A program made the position numbers and the translations under genes. The notes under the pieces are model-generated. The model saw only the letters and a program-made list of their open reading frames with translations. It did not search any database and had not been told where the DNA came from. From NCBI GenBank assembly GCA_016209865.1, contig JACQVL010000306.1, positions 1 through 16,991 of the forward strand: 16,991 bases of DNA. Direction: 5' to 3'. Positions 7,095 through 14,781 of the stretch are shown one piece after another (positions within the stretch are counted from its first letter, which is position 1; the number at the start of each line of letters is the position of its first letter). The DNA is from Candidatus Latescibacterota bacterium (GTDB lineage: Bacteria > JAAXHH01 > JACQVL01).

Positions 7095-9527
7095 TCACCA
7101 TCGCAACGGCCGCTGCCAGGCCCCTTTGAGGGCGTCGATGTCTGACGACACCAGCAGCCGGCCGGCCAGTCCGGTCACGCGGAACGTCCGGTCAGCCGTG
7201 ATCTCCCCGACGCGACCGAACGGGCAGTCGTGCAGGAATTCCTCGACATGGCGTTCGTTTCCCCGTTTCACTTCTGCGACAAACCGGCTGTTCGATTCAG
7301 AGAACAGGGCGATGTCATTCCGGACGACGTCATCCGTCCGTGGGAGCGCGCTCAGGTCGAGGGTCAGGCCGAGGCCGCCCGCGAACGCCATCTCCGCCGC
7401 GGCCACCCCTAAGCCGCCGTCCGAGCAGTCATGACAGGCGGCGATGAGGCCGGCCGCCATCGCGGCGTGGAGCCCGGCCATCGTGCGCTTCCCCACGACC
7501 GGGTCGACGATCGGGACGGTGTTGCCGGTGAACCCTCGGAGCCGGTAGTACTGAGAACCGCCCAGCTCGTTCCGCGTCAGGCCGACGACGTAGACGGGGT
7601 CGCCGGGCGACTTGGCGTCCATCGAGACCGCCTTCTTGACGTCGTCGAGCACACACAGAGCGGAAATCAACAGGGTCGGCGGGATGGCGATCGTCTGCGT
7701 CCCGTCTGAGAATTCGTTGTAGAAACTGTCCTTCCCGGAGATGAACGGGGTGCCGTACGCGACGGCCATCTCGTAGCAGGCGCGCGCCGCCCGGACGAGC
7801 ATGCCTAACCGGTCCGGCTTGTCCGGGTTGCCCCAGCAGAAGTTATCGAGCAGGGCGGTGCGGTCGACCGACCCGCCGACGCAGGTGACCTGCCGGAGCG
7901 CCTCATCGATCCCGGACGCCGCCATCCAGTAGGGGTCGATGTCCCCGTAGAACGGGTTGATCCCGTTCGCCACGATGATCCCCCGGTCGGATGTCAGCAC
8001 CGGCCGGACGATGGCCGCATCCCCCGGCCCGTCGTTCATCACTCCTTGGAGAGGCTTCAGAGCGCTCCCCCCCTGGACTTCATGATCGTACTGACGGACG
8101 ACCCATTCCTTGCTCGCCACCGTCCAGGCGGACAGGAGGCCGGTCAGGCTCTCGGTCAGGTCGGACGGGTCGGCGAACGCCGGCTCCGGGTGCTGGGGCC
8201 GTTCCCAGACCGCTTTCCGGACGATCCGGGGAACCCCCTTGTGGAGGAACGTCATGTCCAGGTCGGCGACCGTCTGCCGCTCGGTCACACGGGATTCTCC
8301 CCGGTAGGTCACCCGCAGCCGCCGGTCGTCCGTGAACTCCCCGATGACCGTCGCCTGCACGTCCTCCCGGCCGCACAGGTCGAGGAGGGCGTCGAGGTTG
8401 TCGGGCGGGACGGACAGCACCATCCGTTCCTGGGATTCCGACAGGAAGACCTCCCAGGGTTTCAGTCCCCCGTACTTGAGCGGGGCGCGTTCTAAGTCGA
8501 CGATCGCGCCGGTGTCCTGTCCCATCTCCCCGATGGCCGACGAGAACCCGCCCGCCCCGCAGTCGGTGATGTTCTCGTACAGGCCGAGGTCGCGGGCCTG
8601 CAGGAGAACGTCCAGCATCTTCTTCTCCTCGATCGGGTTTCCGATCTGCACCGCGTGCGTGGACGTCGTCTCGGACGATTCATCCAGCTCGATGGAGGAG
8701 AACGTCGCCCCGTGAATGCCGTCCCGGCCGGTCTTGCCGCCGATGACGACGATCAGGTCGCCCGGCCGGGTGCGCTTCGCGCAGCGATCCTTCGGGATGA
8801 GACCGGCGGTGCCGCAGTAGACGAGCGGGTTGCCGAGGTAGCGGTCATCGAACAGGATGGCGCCGTTGACAGTCGGGATGCCCATCCGGTTGCCGTAATC
8901 CCGGACACCCGCCACTACCCCCTTGAAGATGCGCTTCGGGTGGAGCACCCCGCGCGGGAGCCGGTCGTACGGAAAATCCGGGGGGGCGAAGCAGAACACA
9001 TCCGTGTTGAGCACCGGCTGTGCGCCCAGGCCGGTGCCCAGCGGGTCCCGGATCACCCCGCCGATCCCGGTATTCGCTCCGCCGTACGGGTCGAGGGCGG
9101 ACGGGTGGTTATGCGTCTCCACCTTGAACGCTAAGTTGTGCCGTTCATCGAACGCGATCAGACCGGCGTTATCCGAGAAGACGGACACGCACCAATCCGC
9201 CGCTCCCTTCGCCCGCCGGACCTCCTGGGTGGCCCGCTTGATCGTCTGGGCGAAGAGGTTGTCGATCACCTCCGTGCGGCCGTCCGCCGTGTACTCGATC
9301 AACCCGTTAAACACTTTATGCTTACAATGCTCAGACCAGGTCTGGGCGAGCGTCTCCAGCTCGACGTCCGTCGGGTTGCGGCCGAGTCGGGCGAAATGGC
9401 GCTGAATCGCCCGCATCTCGTCGAGGTTGAGTGCCAACAGACCGTCCCGGCTGATCCGCAGGAGATGTTCGTCGGACGCGCCGGTCAGGTCGATGATGGC
9501 GACAAGGTCGTCTGGAGGGCGGGGCAT
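7095..9527 (-). CDS. purL: FGAM synthase subunit PurL (small type), ATP-dependent
   Basis: This is the catalytic subunit of three-part FGAM synthase, which uses ATP and PurQ-derived ammonia to turn FGAR into FGAM. The 810-aa protein is of the small PurL type, without the fused glutaminase of the ~1300-aa enterobacterial enzyme. Motifs in order: TWSEHCKHK (63-71) with the conserved active-site His67; ETHNHPSA followed by GGANTGIGG, a phosphate-binding loop; GRDGIHGATFSS; DCGAGGFSSAIGEMG; SGKDSFYNE; and HDCSDGGLGVAAAEMA near the C-terminus, the second AIRS-like half. The start at 9525-9527 has GAGG with a 6-nt gap. It lies between purS and purQ, as expected for the complex. Confidence 0.97.
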   Translation of the reverse strand: MPRPPDDLVAIIDLTGASDEHLLRISRDGLLALNLDEMRAIQRHFARLGRNPTDVELETLAQTWSEHCKHKVFNGLIEYTADGRTEVIDNLFAQTIKRATQEVRRAKGAADWCVSVFSDNAGLIAFDERHNLAFKVETHNHPSALDPYGGANTGIGGVIRDPLGTGLGAQPVLNTDVFCFAPPDFPYDRLPRGVLHPKRIFKGVVAGVRDYGNRMGIPTVNGAILFDDRYLGNPLVYCGTAGLIPKDRCAKRTRPGDLIVVIGGKTGRDGIHGATFSSIELDESSETTSTHAVQIGNPIEEKKMLDVLLQARDLGLYENITDCGAGGFSSAIGEMGQDTGAIVDLERAPLKYGGLKPWEVFLSESQERMVLSVPPDNLDALLDLCGREDVQATVIGEFTDDRRLRVTYRGESRVTERQTVADLDMTFLHKGVPRIVRKAVWERPQHPEPAFADPSDLTESLTGLLSAWTVASKEWVVRQYDHEVQGGSALKPLQGVMNDGPGDAAIVRPVLTSDRGIIVANGINPFYGDIDPYWMAASGIDEALRQVTCVGGSVDRTALLDNFCWGNPDKPDRLGMLVRAARACYEMAVAYGTPFISGKDSFYNEFSDGTQTIAIPPTLLISALCVLDDVKKAVSMDAKSPGDPVYVVGLTRNELGGSQYYRLRGFTGNTVPIVDPVVGKRTMAGLHAAMAAGLIAACHDCSDGGLGVAAAEMAFAGGLGLTLDLSALPRTDDVVRNDIALFSESNSRFVAEVKRGNERHVEEFLHDCPFGRVGEITADRTFRVTGLAGRLLVSSDIDALKGAWQRPLRW

Positions 9528-9540
9528 GAAAACCTCAGTA

Positions 9541-9608
9541 AGTACGAAGGACGAAAAAGATGGTTCTCTCTTCTCTGTTTCGTCCTTTGGCCTTCGTCCT
9601 TATGTCCT
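9541..9608. repeat. Intergenic inverted element, TCGTCCT heptamer family
   Basis: The right arm (9580-9608) reads as 7-bp units TCGTCCT, TTGGCCT, TCGTCCT, TATGTCC. The left arm (about 9543-9556) is two units inverted (TCGTCCT, TCGTACT on the minus strand). The core (9557-9577) is about 21 bp and pyrimidine-rich. It fills the purS-purL gap, and its right arm supplies the last residue and TAA stop of purS (9600-9602). Confidence 0.75.
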
Positions 9609-10067
9609 ATAATACCGATACTCTTCGATAATATCATTGGCCAACAAGCGCCGGCAGACGGTATCGACGTCGGACTCCGACACCGGCCCGGCGATCACGT
9701 AGGCCCGGCCGGTCGTCGACGCGGCTACCCCCTGAATCCCCATGTCCCGGATGCCCTTGAGGGTGGTCTCCCCGGCGGCGTCCGTCACCCCAGGCCGGTA
9801 CCGGACTTCGACCCCCCACTGTCCGGGGGGCGTCTCGACGGTCGTCTCCTGGGTGCAACGGGCGTCCTGGGTGACCGGGTCGACCAGGAGTTCATGGGCG
9901 ATCCGGTGGGCGTCGTCCTTCGACAGCGTCCCGTCGAGTTCGTACAGCCGGATAAACCGCACCCGGTCGACGCCCGTGAGACCCAGGTCGGCGATATCCT
10001 GGGTGACCCCCTCGCCGACCGGGTCGACCACCCCCGGTTTGTTCGCGATCTCGATGCGCCAGATCAT
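9600..10067 (-). CDS. purS: FGAM synthase subunit PurS, tandem double-domain form
   Basis: PurS is the small accessory subunit that bridges PurL and PurQ and is normally about 80 aa. Here the product is 155 aa with two PurS-like units in tandem: residues 1-75 (IANKPGVVDPVGEGV ... IADLGLTGVDRVRFIRLYEL) and 84-155 (VRYRPGVTDAAGETT ... IRDMGIQGVAASTTGRAYV). Both keep the PGVxDxxGE and GxxGV landmarks, but their sequences have diverged well apart. The family start is MIWRIEIANKPG (ATG 10065-10067). An upstream in-frame ATG at 10151 lies in the promoter and is rejected. No clear Shine-Dalgarno is seen. It is the first gene of the purS-purL-purQ run. The stop codon comes from the adjacent repeat arm. 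Confidence 0.9.
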   Translation of the reverse strand: MIWRIEIANKPGVVDPVGEGVTQDIADLGLTGVDRVRFIRLYELDGTLSKDDAHRIAHELLVDPVTQDARCTQETTVETPPGQWGVEVRYRPGVTDAAGETTLKGIRDMGIQGVAASTTGRAYVIAGPVSESDVDTVCRRLLANDIIEEYRYYRT

Positions 10068-10122
10068 GAGCAGTGAAAAAAATCTTCTCCCTGTGGTTTG
10101 TGTCTGGTCCAATGGGGAGTTA

Positions 10123-10151
10123 AATGTAGCCATCCCCCCCGAATTTGTCAA
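10123..10151 (-). promoter_or_regulatory. Sigma-70-type promoter for purS-purL-purQ
   Basis: On the minus strand, TTGACA (10151-10146, a perfect -35) and TACATT (10128-10123, 4 of 6) are 17 nt apart. Transcription would start near 10116, giving a ~50-nt leader to the purS ATG at 10067. The spacer holds a run of seven G (minus strand). No PurR box or riboswitch was recognised in the short leader. Confidence 0.6.
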
Positions 10152-10170
10152 CCCTTAACTGAGAAAAGAC

Positions 10171-10199
10171 TTGACCAAATGGAACTTTTTAGGTATTTT
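10171..10199 (+). promoter_or_regulatory. Sigma-70-type promoter for the sigma factor gene
   Basis: TTGACC (10171-10176) and TATTTT (10194-10199) are 17 nt apart on the plus strand, with an A/T-rich surrounding that contrasts with the coding GC. A start near 10206 would give a ~160-nt leader before the sigma factor start at 10369. Its -35 lies 19 bp from the oppositely facing purS -35. Confidence 0.5.
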
Positions 10200-10206
10200 G
10201 TGGTAT

Positions 10207-10368
10207 TTGTATGAGGAAACCTGATTAACTATGTGCCTGCCTTTTGAGGCTCACCTTCGAATGCATGATCGGCCGCATGAACGACGGAAGCCTCCCCGGT
10301 GAGGGGTCACCAGGACGGCTTGTGTCGTTCTCCTGTGTGGTAGAGGTGTGTGAGGGAGGTGACAAGCG
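10207..10368 (+). promoter_or_regulatory. Long leader of the sigma gene: small ORF, anti-SD stretch and strong SD
   Basis: The leader ends in a strong Shine-Dalgarno, GGAGGTGA (10355-10362). A possible 23-codon ORF (ATG 10231, TGA 10300-10302) ends in the codons CCT CCC CGG TGA. CCTCCC (10291-10296) is fully complementary to GGGAGG (10354-10359), and GTCACC (10307-10312) to GGTGAC (10358-10363), so either could mask the ribosome binding site. A competing CCCC/GGGG hairpin (10294-10297 with 10303-10306) would exclude the first pairing. The pairings are seen in the sequence; a regulatory role is inferred. The small ORF has only a distant GAGGA upstream and may not be translated. Confidence 0.4.
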
Positions 10369-11235
10369 ATCAGCACTCCGTATCAAGAATCGTACACGCG
10401 GTATGAGCAATCGCTCTATCGGTACTTAGCTGAGATGTCTAAGTACCCGCTGATCTCAGCCGATGAAGAAGTCAAGCTGGCCCGGCGGATCAAACAGGGG
10501 GACGAGATCGCCATCGAGAAACTCGTCCAGTCGAACCTCCGGTTCGTCGTCAGCGTGGCCCGGCAGTACCAGAATTATGGACTCCCCCTGCTGGACATGA
10601 TCAACGAGGGGAACATGGGACTCATCCGGGCGGCCAAGAAGTTCGATGAAACCCGCGGGTACAAGTTCATTTCCTACGCCGTCTGGTGGATCCGCCAGGC
10701 GATCATCCAGGCGATCGCCAATCAGTCCCGGACGGTCCGCGTGCCGGTGAACCGTTCTGAGGAGCTGCGCAAGATCAAGCAGACGTCGCGGCACCTGCAG
10801 CATGAGCTGGGACGCAAACCGGATGTGGATGAGATCGCGGAGGAACTGGACACGTCCGTCGATGAGATCAACGAGGCGCTGAACTCCTACAGCCACTGCG
10901 TCTCGCTCGACCTGCCGTTTAACCACGACGACGACCGGAGCCTGCTGGATTTGCTCCCGGATGAGATGCAAACCTCGCCCGACGAGGCGACGATGCTGCA
11001 GTTCCTGAAGTCAGACGTCGGCCAGGTGCTGTCCACTCTGCCGGAACGGGAAGCCGCGGTGATTCGTCTGTACTTTGGGGTCGGGGCCGACCGGGCGCAT
11101 ACCCTCGAAGAGATCGGCGTCCGGTTCGGCCTGACGCGGGAACGCATCCGGCAGATCAAGGAACGCGCCCTGCAACGACTCCGTCACACCTCCCGGAGCG
11201 GCAAGCTCAGTCCGTACCTGCGAGACGACGAGTGA
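10369..11235 (+). CDS. rpoD: Primary-type RNA polymerase sigma-70 factor (RpoD/SigA-like), probable ATC start
   Basis: It directs RNA polymerase to -10/-35 promoters. Counted from ATC 10369 the protein has 288 residues, without region 1.1, like Bacteroidetes primary sigmas. Region 1.2 is YEQSLYRYLAEMSKYPLIS (residues 12-30). Region 2 includes LVQSNLRFVV, LDMINEGNMGLIRA and FISYAVWWIRQAI (100-112). Region 3 spans about 129-200. Region 4 has the LPEREAAVIRLYFG segment and the HTH with RERIRQIKERAL (258-269). The first ATG (10435) would start in the middle of region 1.2 and has no Shine-Dalgarno. The frame is open from a TGA at 10360 with no ATG, GTG, TTG or CTG before 10435. ATC at 10369 lies 9 nt after GGAGG and gives a natural N-terminus (STPYQES). 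A conservative annotation would be 10435-11235. Confidence 0.93.
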   Translation: MSTPYQESYTRYEQSLYRYLAEMSKYPLISADEEVKLARRIKQGDEIAIEKLVQSNLRFVVSVARQYQNYGLPLLDMINEGNMGLIRAAKKFDETRGYKFISYAVWWIRQAIIQAIANQSRTVRVPVNRSEELRKIKQTSRHLQHELGRKPDVDEIAEELDTSVDEINEALNSYSHCVSLDLPFNHDDDRSLLDLLPDEMQTSPDEATMLQFLKSDVGQVLSTLPEREAAVIRLYFGVGADRAHTLEEIGVRFGLTRERIRQIKERALQRLRHTSRSGKLSPYLRDDE

Positions 11236-11262
11236 GGCTGGGAGGGTCGAAGGAGTAGACCG

Positions 11263-11502
11263 ATGAGTGACAACGAATCCAAGCACCACGGTGGTGTTCT
11301 CTTCTTCATCGGCCTGGTCATCGCCGTCCTGGTCGGCCTGGTGATCGGCCTCCTGATCGCGCCCCACAGCGGGCCGGTCATGCGCCGAAAGATCCTGCGG
11401 ACGGCGGGGGAAGCCAAGGACCAGATGTCGGAAGTCCTGGACGATCTGGAAGAGAGCGGGAAAGAATTCCTGAGCGACGTCAAGCGGGTGAAGAAAGTCT
11501 GA
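11263..11502 (+). CDS. Small YtxH-domain membrane protein
   Basis: The 79-aa protein has one N-terminal membrane segment (about residues 12-32, LFFIGLVIAVLVGLVIGLLIA), then the YtxH signature APHSGPVMRRKIL (33-45) and a charged helical tail. YtxH proteins are small membrane-anchored proteins linked to general stress in Firmicutes; a molecular function is not established. AAGGAG lies 7 nt before the ATG. It starts 27 nt after the sigma gene and is followed by a strong terminator, so the two form an operon. A pairing of a sigma factor with a YtxH protein hints at an envelope or stress link, but this is inference. Confidence 0.85.
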   Translation: MSDNESKHHGGVLFFIGLVIAVLVGLVIGLLIAPHSGPVMRRKILRTAGEAKDQMSEVLDDLEESGKEFLSDVKRVKKV

Positions 11503-11525
11503 CGAAAGGGTTGTGCATGATCGAA

Positions 11526-11564
11526 GCCCCGGCAGAGGGTGAGCCTCATCCTCGTCGGGGTTTT
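11526..11564 (+). terminator. Intrinsic terminator of the sigma/YtxH operon
   Basis: CCCCGGC (11527-11533) pairs with GTCGGGG (11554-11560, one G-U), and inside it GAGGGTGAG pairs with CTCATCCTC to form a long stem. TTTT (11561-11564) follows at once. It lies 24 nt after the YtxH stop and before the AGTGACG element, and would also insulate secA from upstream transcription. Confidence 0.85.
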
Positions 11565-11575
11565 CCGTTAAGAGC

Positions 11576-11715
11576 AGTGACGAGTGACGAGTGAGAACCA
11601 GCGGAGGGGCAGGGGGGCAGAGGAGCAGGGGAGGAAAAAGAAGATGGTGTCATTCCCGCGAAGGCGGGAATCCATTTTGTTTTACTCGTCACTCGTCACT
11701 GGTCACTCGTCACTG
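11576..11715. repeat. Intergenic inverted element, AGTGACG heptamer family, copy 2
   Basis: The left arm (11576-11595) and inverted right arm (11684-11715) are built of AGTGACG units, with the AGTGACC variant in the third position as in copy 1. The core contains a G-rich, roughly 8-bp periodic tract (11603-11634, GGGGCAG-like units) and then an ATTCCC hairpin (11652-11671). On the right side the arm ends about 10 nt before the secA binding site. From the hairpin through the right arm it closely matches copy 3 read on the minus strand. Confidence 0.9.
11652..11671. repeat. dRS3-like hairpin nested in copy 2
   Basis: Perfect 8-bp inverted repeat ATTCCCGC / GCGGGAAT with a GAAG loop. It fits the neisserial dRS3 consensus ATTCCC-N8-GGGAAT. 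The flank reads GTGTC before and CCATTTTG after, and the same flanks occur in copy 3. Confidence 0.9.
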
Positions 11716-11738
11716 CTTTCTCAGAGGTAGTTTCTCTC

Positions 11739-14700
11739 ATGTTCGACAAATTGCTCGCCAAAGTCTTCGGGACGAAGCATGAGCGGGATATCAAGCGGCT
11801 CCATCCGATCGTGGAGGACATCAACGCCTGGGCGGATGAGTTCCAGGGGCTGACGGATGCCCAGTTCCCCGACAAGACGGCGGAGTTCCGCCAGCGCTTA
11901 GCCGAGGGGGAAACTCTCGACGACCTGCTGCCCGAGGCCTACGGTCTGGTCAAGGAAGCCTGCCGGCGGATGGTGGGGCGCTCGTGGGACGTCCGCGGCC
12001 AGGCGGTCACCTGGGCGATGGTGCCGTACGATGTCCAACTGATCGGGGCGATCGTCCTGCACGAGGGGAAGATCGCGGAGATGGCGACCGGGGAAGGGAA
12101 GACGCTCGTCGCCATCATGCCCCTGTACCTGAACGCCCTGACCGGCCGCGGGGTGCACCTGGTCACGGTGAACGATTATCTGGCGAAGCGCGACCGGGAA
12201 TGGATGGGGCCGATCTATGAATTCCTCGGCCTGACCGTCGATTGCTTAGAGACGAACGACTATGACATCGGACGGAAACAGCGAGCGTACCGCGCGGACA
12301 TCACGTACGGCACGGTCAACGAATTCGGGTTCGACTACCTCCGGGACAACATGAAGCTCCGCTTAGAGGACCGGGTCCAGCGGGATTATTACTACACGAT
12401 CGTGGACGAAGTCGACTCCATCCTCATCGACGAGGCTCGGACGCCGCTGATCATCGCGGGCGAAGTGCGGGAGTCGAACAGCGAGAAGTACGGCGAGATG
12501 AGGCCGGAGGTGGAGAAGCTCGTCCGGGCGCAGACGCGGCTGGTGACGAAGCTCATCAGCGAGGCGGAAGAACTCCTCAAGGATGAAGAGACGCAGTACG
12601 AGACGGGGATCAAGCTCCTCCAGGCCCAGCGGGGCGCGCCGAAGAACAAACGGCTGATGAAACTCCAGCAGGAGCCCGGCATCAAGAAATTCATCAGTCA
12701 GGTCGAGGCGGATTTCCTCCGGGATAAGCGGATGTCCGAGCTGGATGACGAGTTGTACTACAGCATCGACGAGAAGGGCCACAACATCGAAATCAACGAG
12801 ATGGGCCGGGAACTCCTCTCCCCCGACGACCAGCAGCTCTTCGTCATCCCCGATCTTGGCGATGAGATGCACAAGATCGACACGGATGACGTCCTGTCCG
12901 ACGCGGAGAAAAACCGTCACAAAATGGAGCTGGAGGCGCTGTACGCCGACCGAAGCGAACGCATCCACAACCTCGTCCAGTTGCTCCGGGCCTACTCCCT
13001 GTACGAGCGCGACGTCGATTACGTCGTCGAGAACGGCAAGGTGATCATCGTCGATGAGTTCACCGGGCGTCTGATGTACGGCCGGCGCTACGCCGAAGGC
13101 CTCCACCAGGCGATCGAGGCGAAAGAAGGGGTGAAGATCGAGCAGGAGACGCAGACGGTCGCCACGATCACCATCCAGAACTACTTCCGGATGTACGAGA
13201 AGCTGGCAGGGATGACCGGGACGGCGGAGACGGAGGCGGGGGAGTTCTACCAGATCTACAAGCTCGACGTCGTCGTCATCCCGACCAACCAGCCGGTCCG
13301 GCGGATCGACTACGAGGACGTCATCTACCGCACCCGCCGGGAAAAATACAACTCCGTGCTCGACGAGATCGAGGAGCTGCACACCCAGAAGCGGCCGGTG
13401 CTCGTCGGCACGACCTCCGTCGAGGCGTCCGAGACGCTCAGCCGGATGCTTACCCGGCGCGGCATCAAGCACAGCGTGCTGAACGCGAAGTTCCACCAGC
13501 AGGAAGCGGAGATCATCGCCCGGGCCGGCCAGCCGGGGGTGGTGACGATCGCCACGAACATGGCGGGCCGGGGGACGGACATCAAGCTCGGCTCCGGCGT
13601 CGTCAAATGCGAGCAGTGCCACCTGAACAACAGGGAGCCGCTCGACACACCCACCGCCGACGGCCTGACGCTGAAGGACTGTTACGAGAACGTCCCGTGC
13701 GGCCTGCACATCATCGGCACCGAGCGGCATGAGGCCCGCCGGATCGACCGCCAGCTCCGCGGACGGTCCGGCCGGCAGGGCGACCCGGGGTCGTCCCGGT
13801 TCTACCTCTCCCTCGAAGACGACCTGATGCGGTTGTTCGGGTCGGAACGGATCGCCTCGGTCATGGACCGCCTGGGGATTCAGGAGGGCGAGGTGATCGA
13901 GCACTCGATGGTGACCCGGTCGATCGGACGGGCGCAGAAACGGGTGGAGGCGCATCACTTCGACATGCGCAAACATCTGCTGGAGTACGATGACGTGATG
14001 AACCAGCAGCGGGAGGCGGTCTACGACCGCCGGCTGCACGCCCTCGAAGGGAACGACCTCCGGGATGAGATCATGGAGATGATCGGCGCCACGGCGGACC
14101 GCAAGGCCGCCCAGTACTCCGACCCGAAGACGTACCCGGAGGAATGGGACCTGGACGGGCTGAGCGTCGACCTCCTCCGCACCTTCCACGTCGCCTTCCA
14201 CGTCGGACCGGACGAGCTGGAGACGCTGACGCAGGAAGGACTTCTCGAGTGGGTCCGGGAAGCGATGGTCGGGGCGTACGAGCGCAAAGAGGGCGCGTTC
14301 ACCCCGGACATCATGCGCCAGATGGAACGGTTCGCCACGCTCCGCGTGATCGATGAGCGCTGGCAGGAACACCTGTACGAGATGGACCACCTGAAGGAGG
14401 GGATCGGCCTTCGGGCGTACGGCCAGACGGACCCGCTGATCGCGTACAAGAAAGAAGCGTTCGCGATGTTCGAGGAGTTGTGGGATCGGCTGGATGAGGA
14501 GATCCTGAGCCTGATTTACAAGGCTGAACTGACCGAAGTAGAGCCGTCGCGCCGCCGGACGCCCTCCCGGCTGCAACTCATCCATCAGGAAGCGCAGGGG
14601 ATGGTGGCGGGGGCCGCCTCGTCCGGGGATGACGGGCAGAACGGCCGGGCGGTCGCGCAGGAACAGCCGGTCAAGAAGCAACCGGTCCGCGTGGAGAAGA

Positions 14701-14780
14701 AAGTCGGCCGGAACGATCCCTGCCCGTGCGGGAGCGGAAAGAAGTACAAAAAATGCCACGGCGCGGCGACGGTGGCGTGA
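11739..14780 (+). CDS. secA: Preprotein translocase ATPase SecA
   Basis: SecA drives secretory proteins through the SecYEG channel by ATP hydrolysis. The 1013-aa protein has Walker A MATGEGKT (115-122), Walker B DEVD (223-226), a peptide-crosslinking domain from about 240 to 385, TAETEAGEF at 495-503, [12 protein letters not shown] (607-618), [24 protein letters not shown] (661-684) and the helical scaffold/wing domains to about 935. A C-terminal zinc-binding motif [13 protein letters not shown] (C995, C997, C1006, H1007) contacts SecB or ribosomes in other species. The PPXD is about 50 residues longer than in E. coli, as in FCB-type SecAs. An insert at about 620-655 adds four cysteines (C624, C627, C648, C654). 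GAGG lies 11 nt before the ATG. The stop is one base from the stop of the convergent acyl-CoA dehydrogenase gene. Confidence 0.98.
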   Translation: MFDKLLAKVFGTKHERDIKRLHPIVEDINAWADEFQGLTDAQFPDKTAEFRQRLAEGETLDDLLPEAYGLVKEACRRMVGRSWDVRGQAVTWAMVPYDVQLIGAIVLHEGKIAEMATGEGKTLVAIMPLYLNALTGRGVHLVTVNDYLAKRDREWMGPIYEFLGLTVDCLETNDYDIGRKQRAYRADITYGTVNEFGFDYLRDNMKLRLEDRVQRDYYYTIVDEVDSILIDEARTPLIIAGEVRESNSEKYGEMRPEVEKLVRAQTRLVTKLISEAEELLKDEETQYETGIKLLQAQRGAPKNKRLMKLQQEPGIKKFISQVEADFLRDKRMSELDDELYYSIDEKGHNIEINEMGRELLSPDDQQLFVIPDLGDEMHKIDTDDVLSDAEKNRHKMELEALYADRSERIHNLVQLLRAYSLYERDVDYVVENGKVIIVDEFTGRLMYGRRYAEGLHQAIEAKEGVKIEQETQTVATITIQNYFRMYEKLAGMTGTAETEAGEFYQIYKLDVVVIPTNQPVRRIDYEDVIYRTRREKYNSVLDEIEELHTQKRPVLVGTTSVEASETLSRMLTRRGIKHSVLNAKFHQQEAEIIARAGQPGVVTIATNMAGRGTDIKLGSGVVKCEQCHLNNREPLDTPTADGLTLKDCYENVPCGLHIIGTERHEARRIDRQLRGRSGRQGDPGSSRFYLSLEDDLMRLFGSERIASVMDRLGIQEGEVIEHSMVTRSIGRAQKRVEAHHFDMRKHLLEYDDVMNQQREAVYDRRLHALEGNDLRDEIMEMIGATADRKAAQYSDPKTYPEEWDLDGLSVDLLRTFHVAFHVGPDELETLTQEGLLEWVREAMVGAYERKEGAFTPDIMRQMERFATLRVIDERWQEHLYEMDHLKEGIGLRAYGQTDPLIAYKKEAFAMFEELWDRLDEEILSLIYKAELTEVEPSRRRTPSRLQLIHQEAQGMVAGAASSGDDGQNGRAVAQEQPVKKQPVRVEKKVGRNDPCPCGSGKKYKKCHGAATVA

Positions 14781-14781
14781 C

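Noticed and set aside
10068-10151. PurS extension to ATG 10151
   Set aside because: It would overlap the -35 box and -10 box of the purS promoter, and the PurS family starts at MIWRIEI.
10359-10408. GTG at 10359 as an alternative start near the sigma gene
   Set aside because: It is in another frame, is part of the Shine-Dalgarno itself and reaches a TGA at 10404 without sigma-like sequence.
12363-14759. 798-codon open frame on the minus strand opposite secA
   Set aside because: It mirrors secA codons in GC-rich DNA, is low-complexity (L, R, D, P, V rich), has no family motif and no binding site; secA is unambiguous.
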